Source: Irpex lacteus (Eukaryota > Basidiomycota > Agaricomycetes > Polyporales > Irpicaceae). Taken from it: DNA of 64,000 bases. The notes beneath the pieces are model-generated. The model saw only the letters and a program-made list of their open reading frames with translations. It ran no database searches and was not told the DNA's origin. The first letter of the stretch is position 1. Every line of letters begins with the position of its first letter. Shown in pieces: positions 57,530 to 64,000 of this stretch. Made by a program: the position numbers and the translations under genes. The DNA lies in the NCBI GenBank assembly GCA_001986395.2, contig MQVO02000017.1, positions 310,001-374,000 on the forward strand. The letters run 5' to 3'.

Positions 57530-59250
57530 TAGGCGGTGTAAAAACCCCGCGTGACCTTACGGCGGGATTCAGAGCGACGGGCGCCTGCCCTGAAGACAGC
57601 AGGTTTGACGCTCATTTTGGAGAGGCGTGAAGCCAGGGATGGGGGTGAGATTCGATTGCGCAGATCGCGAGAGACTGGGACGGCATCAAACATGAAAAGG
57701 TTGTTGGCCTGGAGGCGGCCAACCATGATCTCGGTACCTCTGTGGGAGAGAACCATTGTCCCATTGGCTGAGCGGGACTCCATGCCGCGGCGCTCGAGAC
57801 AACCCTGAGAGACAAGGTTCAGGCGAGCCGAAGGGACGTGCAAGACGTCAGACAGCTTGACCCAGGAAGTTCTCCCGTTGCAATCGGCACGGAGATGTAC
57901 ATCGCCAACACCGACAGCGTCAATGGAGAGGGAAGATCCGAAACCCTTGACGGTGAGGGGTTTGATGGTGCGATAGTTATCGAAGTGCTCGCGCGCGAAG
58001 AAAATGTGCCTATTCGCGCCAGAGTCGTGGTAGACCTGGGTCGAGCACGTGGACGAGGATTGCAAGGCCATGGTGTGGCATGTGAGGTTGTTCACCGGGT
58101 CGTTGATGATCGAGTTGAACGCGTAGTAAGCGTCATCCTGCGCCAGAGTCTCGGTAGCCTCAGCAGGGGAATCAGCGGTGGAGATCTCAGGCACGGCGTC
58201 AACCTCGGTGACATTGGCACGATGCTGGACAGGGCGGTTCTGGACGGGGTTAGACTTGGGCGCGGCCGAGCGTTGATTAGGTGGCAGATGAATATCGCGG
58301 CGCCAAGTCCACCAGTCGGGGTACTGGCCACACCTGCCCCCACCGTATGCAAAGCACTCTTCGATGGTATGTCCCTTTCGTTTCGCACAGTTGTTGTTAG
58401 CACACCACTTATCGAGACGCTTGGGGTCGGCGTTGTTGAGATTGACAACGGGCGCACCCCGTTTACGCATCGCCTCGAGGCTGTGGATCTGTGGGAAGAT
58501 CTCGGGGTCATCACGGCGGTGGCTCCAGTCCTCAGCCTTGATGCGCTGAATGACTTCTGATGATCGCATGGGCTTCTCAGCTTGACGACGTGTGGTCATC
58601 TCGTTATTCAAGATCGTGTTGAAAGCACGCCACTCGTCGTTGGTGGGCAGTAGGTTCGCGATGGTGCGTGCGAACTCTTCGTCGGTCATACGATCAGGGG
58701 CCGAGCGAACGAGGAAGTAGTACATGTTGCGGACGTTGTCGAGCCATTTCTGAACGTCGAGATCGGCGGTGCAGACGTAGGCCAGAATCTTCTGATGCAA
58801 CGTAGCCGCTTGCGTCTCATTCGCTGGTGCAAATTCTTCACGCAGGGCGATCCAGATCTCCTTAGCGGTGGTGCAAAGGGAGATGGCCGGTGCACGATGA
58901 GCGGGGATAGCCTCCTTCAGCAACGTGCGGGCTGATAGATCTCCGATACGCCACGGTAAAGCCTTCTTGACAGCCTCCTCGTACTCCTTCTCATTCCCCA
59001 GCATCCTAGCCTTGACCCTAGCCTCGACAGTGGTAGCTAGCAAAGCATCGTACTCGTAGGTCTTGACTAGCTTGGGGATAGTGGGGGCGACGGAGTCGGG
59101 ACCCTCGATGTACTTCCACAGGCTCAGCTGTTCCAGGCGGTCTTTAGCGCAAGACGCCCAGTAATGATAGTTGTTGTCGTTGCCACGATCTTCGATCTTC
59201 ATCAGACGTGCCTTGCGGGCGTCGTGCTCGGAGGAAGTGGTGTCAGACAT
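57529..59250 (-). CDS. Copia gag-protease, 573 aa
   Basis: Nucleocapsid and capsid precursor plus aspartic protease. The start MSDTTSSEHDARKARLMK lies about 130 bp inside the 5' LTR. The N-terminal half is a typical copia gag (WIALREEFAPANETQAATLH; NVRNMYYFLV). A CCHC-like knuckle reads CANNNCAKRKGHTIEEC (C-x4-C-x5-H-x4-C). The protease has the DSGANRHIF active site. The frame ends at TAG 57529-57531, just after the slippery sequence. No internal stop. Confidence 0.92.
   Translation of the reverse strand: MSDTTSSEHDARKARLMKIEDRGNDNNYHYWASCAKDRLEQLSLWKYIEGPDSVAPTIPKLVKTYEYDALLATTVEARVKARMLGNEKEYEEAVKKALPWRIGDLSARTLLKEAIPAHRAPAISLCTTAKEIWIALREEFAPANETQAATLHQKILAYVCTADLDVQKWLDNVRNMYYFLVRSAPDRMTDEEFARTIANLLPTNDEWRAFNTILNNEMTTRRQAEKPMRSSEVIQRIKAEDWSHRRDDPEIFPQIHSLEAMRKRGAPVVNLNNADPKRLDKWCANNNCAKRKGHTIEECFAYGGGRCGQYPDWWTWRRDIHLPPNQRSAAPKSNPVQNRPVQHRANVTEVDAVPEISTADSPAEATETLAQDDAYYAFNSIINDPVNNLTCHTMALQSSSTCSTQVYHDSGANRHIFFAREHFDNYRTIKPLTVKGFGSSLSIDAVGVGDVHLRADCNGRTSWVKLSDVLHVPSARLNLVSQGCLERRGMESRSANGTMVLSHRGTEIMVGRLQANNLFMFDAVPVSRDLRNRISPPSLASRLSKMSVKPAVFRAGARRSESRRKVTRGFYTA
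57541..57547 (-). promoter_or_regulatory. Putative -1 ribosomal frameshift heptamer G GGT TTT
   Basis: In the gag frame the minus strand reads cGG GGT TTT TAC, a classic X XXY YYZ heptamer ten bases before the gag stop. Slipping back one base gives GGG TTT TTA CAC and runs straight into the integrase frame, supplying its first zinc-finger His. No stimulatory structure was checked. Confidence 0.7.
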
Positions 59251-59365
59251 GCTGAATGATAGTGGTTGATGAGGGTGGAGATTGCGGGGAGATTGGGTGT
59301 TCTCGAAGGCTGATAGCGATAGCGGCTGACTGTGGGGACTTCTGGACCGTAACCGTTAGAACAGA

Positions 59366-59377
59366 GGGCTCATAACC
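59366..59377 (-). other. Primer binding site, initiator tRNA-Met internal type
   Basis: The minus strand reads GGTTATGAGCCC directly after the 5' LTR, complementary to the anticodon stem-loop of fungal initiator tRNA-Met (GGGCTCATAACC). This is the half-tRNA priming known from Drosophila copia and Ty5-like elements. Confidence 0.75.
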
Positions 59378-59625
59378 TGTCACAACAGGTAGGCGTCTGG
59401 CACAGAGTAGGACGAGTTAAGATTTACAGTAAAACATACAAAACGTCGTGTACACATACCTGGCACAGAGTAGGACGAGTTAGAGTCCCTCTGTGCCAGT
59501 CAGAAGCCTTTTCTACAAGAAATTTTCGTTCGATCATAGTCCGTGCGCATCAGCGCCTTCTGCCCTAAATAGGGAACCCCGACTCTTGCCTTATCCGGCA
59601 ATGGACGCCGGGACACATCACAACA
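59378..59625 (-). repeat. 5' LTR of the copia element
   Basis: 248 bp, identical by eye to 54353-54600. Confidence 0.95.
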
Positions 59626-59630
59626 ATCTC
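59626..59630. repeat. Right 5-bp target duplication of the copia element
   Basis: ATCTC, identical to 54348-54352. Bases 59626-59720 beyond it are F-box gene 7 exon 2. Confidence 0.9.
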
Positions 59631-60046
59631 CGTGCTGCGAGAAAAGTGTTTGATGTATTTGATAACATGATAGAATGAGGGGAAATGGATATCTTTGAGG
59701 TTGATCTCACTCTGAAGGAATTACGATTCCTGAGTGAAACGAAAGAGAATCGTTACAATCCAGGATGGTGCATTTACGGCGCTTGTCCGTGACGCGTTTC
59801 GTTGGCAAACCGTGGGAGTTCTGCTTGTTATTCTTGTTACTACAGTAATACTTTTGTAATAACAACTGTATTTTGTGGATTGTGAAGTCAAATCCTGCTC
59901 ATTTCACAAGTTCAGTACACCAAATTGTAGCTATCGAGAAGATCTTCCAGATGATAATACAATCTTGAAGAAATATGACCTGTAAAAAAAGATATGGGCT
60001 GGATGGCTTTGGATGAGGACTTGAGATTCAAACTCAGCTAAACTCA

Positions 60047-60123
60047 GACCAAAGCGCCCAAGTGCGCAAGCAACTTGCACCAGCTGCTTCAGAAGGTTGC
60101 GGGTTCAATTCCCCCTTGGGTCA
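60047..60123 (+). ncRNA. tRNA-like module (tRNA-derived, probably not a working tRNA)
   Basis: 77 bases with a perfect pol III B box GGTTCAATTCC (60102-60112), a T-arm like GCGGG-loop-CCCCC, and acceptor arms GACCAAA/TTGGGTC with one mismatch, followed by TTTT (60126-60129). The anticodon stem does not pair well, so it looks like a SINE head or tRNA pseudogene. Confidence 0.45.
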
Positions 60124-60413
60124 TATTTTATAACTTGCTCATTTCTAACCATGTGACAATCAAAAAATGCTCTAAATTGCGTAAAATAATCACTGAACAT
60201 GTTTGTATATTTCTACGATTCAAAATTACATTCATACATGTTGATCTACAGCATACCATTAGTGGACAACCAAATCATATCCAATCTCAATGTCACTGGT
60301 TCTATATCCTATGTTCAGTAGTAATAAAATGATTAATGTATTTACAGATTATATTATCATTTTATCATGTTTTTTGTACTATGTTGTGATAGAGTTTTAG
60401 CAAGATAAAAAAG

Positions 60414-60490
60414 TGGCACCGAGGGGATTGGAACTTGCAGCCTTCTGAGCTGAGGAGGTACATAATCAAGTTTAGCTAAAAAGAGCCAAA
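60414..60490 (-). ncRNA. Second tRNA-like module, opposite strand
   Basis: The minus strand reads CAGAAGGCTGCAAGTTCCAA followed by TCCCCTCGGTGCCA and a run of six T (60407-60412). It aligns with the 3' half of the plus-strand module (CAGAAGGTTGCGGGTTCAAT). The 5' half is degenerate. Confidence 0.4.
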
Positions 60491-61111
60491 ACTGCGGAAG
60501 CAAAATATTTGACCTCCATTATTGGCTAATATCATACTAGTAAGCAGATCACAACCCAAAAATGGTAGGTACATGGGCTCTTATTTTATTAAAAGCCTGA
60601 AAAGTGGCCACATCAATGTTTCCAGCCCATCAAATGGCTAACAGACACCTGCTTCCGCTTCAGATTGCCTAAAAGGGTAATGATGTGAGCTCACCGCCTT
60701 TCTGGGCGCTTGGGCGCTTATTTTGTCGTTTTACTCCTTTGGAATGATGTCACATGACACAAACATATGCTGCTGTCATAAAGAAAAAATATGTTTTCTG
60801 GACCGGATTTTGCCCAGGATTCTGAATCTAATCTCAGAATTTCGATAGCTGCACTGGTTCAGAAGATATTTGAGCAATATTGAATATATTTCGCATTTTT
60901 GAATTTTCCCATGGTTTAATCCACTTGATATAAGGGTAGCAGTAGTGATACGGGTTAAGAACTTTAGCATCATGATTCTAGCATATATGGCCTGTCTCTA
61001 TGTCAGTGATTATATGCTGATTTTTGCGCATTTTTCTGACTCAAAATGAGCTTGCAGCAAAATTATGATGAAAAATACATTAGAAGCCCTATATCTTGTA
61101 CCAATTATCTA

Positions 61112-61183
61112 AGCACTATTACGAGGAGTTCAGAACTAGCGCCGTTTTGTGGGCGCTTGCTCTGAACTCCTCGTAATAGTGCT
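61112..61183. repeat. Long hairpin, 32-bp arms, 8-base loop
   Basis: Arms 61112-61143 and 61152-61183 match at 29 of 32 positions. The loop is GTTTTGTG. Located in the middle of the AT-rich insertion. Confidence 0.85.
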
Positions 61184-62815
61184 TACATGAGCACAAAAGA
61201 CTGTATCTATGGAGTAAAATGAAAGTTTGAACATTCCTTTGCAAGTTTGCAGTATCATGCAGCTTGAACATGAGATAATAACAACATGTGTGATGCCATC
61301 AAAACATAACCCAATTAAGTAGTAGCTATAAACTTTTTTTTCAATAAAATCCAAATAACCACTGTATTATGAAAATAACGGTTTTCGCCTCTCAAATAAG
61401 TCACAGACATACTGTGCTTTGTCTATGATTACTAAAAAGGGTAACTGTACATACTCACTGTCTTTTGAAGTATATGGGTGCTTATCTTCACTGGTAACTG
61501 CTTTAGAATGGTATCATATATCAGAAACATATGTGAATGTCAAAAAACATATGATATGTTTTTTGGCCAGATTTTGCTCAGAGTTATGAAAATGGACTCA
61601 GAATCTTTGTAACTGAAGTCAGTCATGATGGATTTGACATTTCATTCTTTTCTTTACATAGATCGCCATGAAATATAATATAATGCTAATGAGTTTCAAA
61701 TTCTGTTTCGTTCGCAATCTTGCCTTTCTCCCACTTCTTACCTGAGTTTGTTTTCTTTTACCTTTGCCCTTCATATGTTTCTTCCTTATTTCACCTCCAC
61801 ATACTTCTTTCTTTCTACTCGAGTGATCTTTTCAACGTGCTTGACTATAATTATTGTCTTTCACCAACCAAAGAAGCACCCCTTTGCATTCTTGATTTAT
61901 CCAATCATGTTGAAGCTTTCTTCTTTATGTTTTGCTTGCTTGCATTGTCATGTTGGTCCAGTAGCTTGGTCCAGCTCTCCCTAGGTTTGACGTCAGTTTA
62001 AGGCCTCTTCTATTATATTCATTGATTATGGTGTGTCAACTTTGATAGAGCATCCAGAAATCAGGAATCGTTACTTGCCACTTGATGGCCTTACTCCCCC
62101 AAGTGAGCTCGGTACGACTATAAATGGCGGTATACCCCAGTGGGGCGTGTCGAGCTTCGCAGGGTTAAAGCCTTCTGGGACGGAGCCTTCAATGAAGAGC
62201 ATTCGGAACTTGTCTTGGATGGCGGGAATGTAGAGAAGATGGAGAAAAGATGTTTGTCTCTCAGACTCGGAGTCTTGGGGAGCATATTTGCCGCTGTATT
62301 TCTGAATGACTCCTATGTATCTGATAAGCGAGTGCACCGGTGTAAGTTTCGGACACCCTCCAACGGAATATCGTCTGAATATCTCCGCGTCCTCGTAAGA
62401 CCCGATCCACAGAGCCTCACCAGAGAACATATGCTCCCGACACTTGTTGGCCCAGAACAGGCAGACGAGTGAGAAGTGTTTGAGATCGACCAAAATATCA
62501 TTTGGGCTTGGTTCTCCTCGATTCCGTTTGAGATAAATTCTGCCTCTATGCTGACGCATCAAAGCACAATCGACGTTAACATAGAATAGGATGTTATCGA
62601 AGAGCTCGGGTGGAATGCGGGCAGCGAGCAATCTCACTGCCTACAGATGCAAGCAATAATCTTCATTAGAACGGACGATAAGTGCTGCTTGACTGTGTAC
62701 TCACCTCGCTTTCTGTCGCCTCAGATTCCACAACATTCCAACTCGAATATGAGCCAGTACGAGGACGCTTCCTTGTGTGTGATAGAGACATTGGCTGAGA
62801 ATCTGGTAGAGACAT

Positions 62816-64000
62816 GGTCGGGGGAGGGAGGCCTGCGAGACAAAGTTGCAGATGGATGAAAGGGGAGAGAGCAAGAGACACGCCACAACTTGAAACATCT
62901 ATACACTCCTGGTATATGTATTTCAACGCTCCGTTATGAGCGTGGACAAAGAAAGACTTCCACAAGGACGCACAGAGTCGAAGAAGCATGATATTAGCAC
63001 GTTTGTCCAGGCACTGGTAGGCGTGTGGTCCTCGTTGTTGAGGCTATACTACAATGTCAATCGTACCCTTCGCATGCGACGCATGGTCGAAGCATTTTCA
63101 CCCACCAATAAAGCCAGAGGTTCTCGACCTTATGGAGCTGGTCTACTCATTATACTTACACCTTGTAAAAAGACGCAATGCTTGAAGACGTGGATGTCCT
63201 CTGTGGGTGAGCCCTCGAAGATCATCGCGTCGATCACCATCTGGAAGGGCATATCAAAGCATGTCGTGGGGAATGCTGGCATATTAAGGGTGTGCGTAGC
63301 TGTATAGCCTGCGCGTCCCTGTGGCAATGCCACTTTGGCCACCTCCTTCCAACCTTCGATTCTCGCTCACAGCCGCAAACACCTACGCTGCGCCATATCG
63401 AGCTTTGGTATTCCTTCTCATGGACTCCCACCGAAGAAACCTGTATCGTCTGAGTACACTGGATGGAGTGAGAAGCGTCTTTGACTGTCCAAGTCACCTT
63501 GATTTCCATCTGGAAGTGCCTATCAAAGCGTGTCAGATAGCACTCGTACTCGGGTCTATCAAGTCAATGCCTCGTACCGCTTTAGTAACTGCATGCAGTA
63601 TGCGCCACTACCATATGGAAATCAGCAGACAAGACACCTTGGACCCCAATGCTATGCACGGGCACCGTGGGTTGCGCGTTTCACTTAGGCGTATATATGA
63701 CTCTTCCTGTCTGAACGGCAAGTGAAATATATACACAAGCCGCACGATTCAAGCGTGCATCGAACAAACAGATAAGCCAGCTTACACATGTCATGGGCTA
63801 CGTACGCCCAAATCCGTGGATCGTTATCTATTAGGATGTGTCAACTTTTCGGGTGTGCGTTCAACATGGAGGAAATTGGATTCGACGATATGGAGGCGAC
63901 GATAGGGCGGGGCTAGATATGTCCATGGAATGATATGAGCGAGAGAAAGCTGTCAGACACATGTAGACCTCACGGGTAATGGGATATGTACATGCTCGAG
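62816..64000. repeat. Start of array spacer 7, running off the window
   Basis: Contains the gene 7 promoter (TATA-like 62912-62918), two copies of the CCATCTGGAAG element (63237-63247 and 63506-63516) and family II homologous DNA on the minus strand, including a 91-codon frame from 63509 (MEIKVTWTVKDASHSIQ). The homology shows that the tandem array continues beyond the right edge. No complete gene is supported. Confidence 0.6.
62912..62918 (-). promoter_or_regulatory. TATA-like box of F-box gene 7
   Basis: CATATAC on the minus strand about 100 bp upstream of the ATG at 62815, followed upstream by the CCACGCTCATAACGGAGCG block conserved in copies 2-4. Confidence 0.45.

Larger units (their letters stand above)
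54353..59625 (-). mobile_element. Ty1/copia LTR retrotransposon, 5,273 bp, recent insertion
   Basis: Two 248-bp LTRs that look identical (TG...CA ends) flank gag-protease and integrase-RT-RNase H frames in copia order. A 5-bp target duplication, a primer site and a polypurine tract are present. Identical LTRs mean very recent insertion. It interrupts exon 2 of F-box gene 7 in the same orientation as the gene. Confidence 0.95.
59721..62103. mobile_element. AT-rich 2,383-bp insertion in F-box gene 7, unclassified
   Basis: It interrupts exon 2 between ...GAAGGAA (59720) and TGAGCTCGG (62104). Its base composition is strikingly AT-rich compared with its surroundings, and it has no convincing coding sequence. 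It leaves no target duplication: without it the exon is exactly in frame. The left end begins TTACGATTCCTGA. Its inverted copy TCAGGAATCGTTA (62061-62073) lies about 30 bp inside the right end, so the inverted repeats are asymmetric. Insertion at A/T with no duplication and asymmetric repeats recalls Helitron-like elements, but TC and CTRR ends are missing. It contains two tRNA-like modules and a 32-bp hairpin. The boundary is ambiguous by one T. Confidence 0.75.
53503..62815 (-). pseudogene. F-box-like gene, array copy 7, split by two insertions
   Basis: Pieces: exon 1 62815-62705 (37 aa, MSLPDSQPMSLSHTRKRPR... ending EATESE), exon 2 in three parts (62640-62104, 59720-59626, 54352-54106), exon 3 54038-53673, exon 4 53618-53503. 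Removing the AT-rich element, the copia element and one 5-bp duplication leaves 874 nt of exon 2, exactly the phase of the other copies and without stops, so it was probably functional when hit. Exon 2 carries LLAARIPPELFDNILFYV. A small in-frame deletion removes the TLLWG segment found in other copies. Exon 4 (HIWTDMPVS ... KKMIRGSVH) is closest to copy 2. Exon 1 has a basic RKRPR stretch, a possible nuclear signal. The insertions total over 7.6 kb, so a normal protein is unlikely. Confidence 0.88.

Noticed and set aside
60047..60123. Functional tRNA gene
   Set aside because: B box and acceptor arm are good, but the anticodon stem and A box are poor, so it is called tRNA-like only.
54353..62103. 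Nested insertion of one element in the other
   Set aside because: 95 bp of F-box exon separate the copia element and the AT-rich element, so they inserted independently.

Overview
This window is fungal nuclear DNA, most likely from a basidiomycete (Agaricomycetes). Nearly every coding region is broken by short introns of about 50-70 bp with GT...AG ends and CTNAY-type branch sites. The mobile elements are fungal hAT and Ty1/copia types, and F-box genes are expanded in tandem. I see no bacterial operon structure, rRNA or CRISPR array. All calls are from reading the sequence; no database search was run.

Left part (1-14.6 kb). A complete hAT transposon (907-6320) sits in a perfect 8-bp target duplication inside a broken M19 dipeptidase gene. 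Its 16-exon transposase gene stays in frame throughout, giving 976 aa. Next, on the minus strand, is a threonine dehydratase pseudogene (7092-9003) with at least four lesions. One is an 8-bp tandem duplication that looks like a hAT excision footprint. Then comes an intact 11-exon gene for a 1,087-aa protein I do not recognise (9771-13650). Upstream of it is a cluster of AGAGATCTCT palindromes.

Right part (14.6-64 kb). This is a tandem segmental duplication. Seven minus-strand F-box-like genes, each with four exons, recur every 5.9-7.0 kb, with stop codons at 14642, 21629, 27939, 34596, 41416, 47336 and 53503. Each has a short separate first exon, then a large exon opening with the F-box, then two C-terminal exons. 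The DNA between genes is also duplicated. It holds TATA-box promoters, relics of a second minus-strand family (family II), a small plus-strand reading frame (family III) and a conserved hairpin. The copies are mosaics: first exons, last exons and spacer blocks group the units differently, and some patches are over 97-99% identical, which suggests gene conversion. Copies 1-4 and 6 look intact, and copy 5 has a slightly early stop.

Copy 7 (53503-62815) is split by two insertions. One is a young copia retrotransposon (54353-59625) with LTRs identical by eye, a 5-bp target duplication, an initiator-tRNA-Met-like primer site and a probable -1 frameshift signal between protease and integrase. The other is a 2,383-bp AT-rich element (59721-62103) without target duplication, carrying tRNA-like modules and a long hairpin. 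Removing both insertions and one copy of the duplication restores the F-box exon in frame, which supports the mapped boundaries. The array runs off the right edge of the window.
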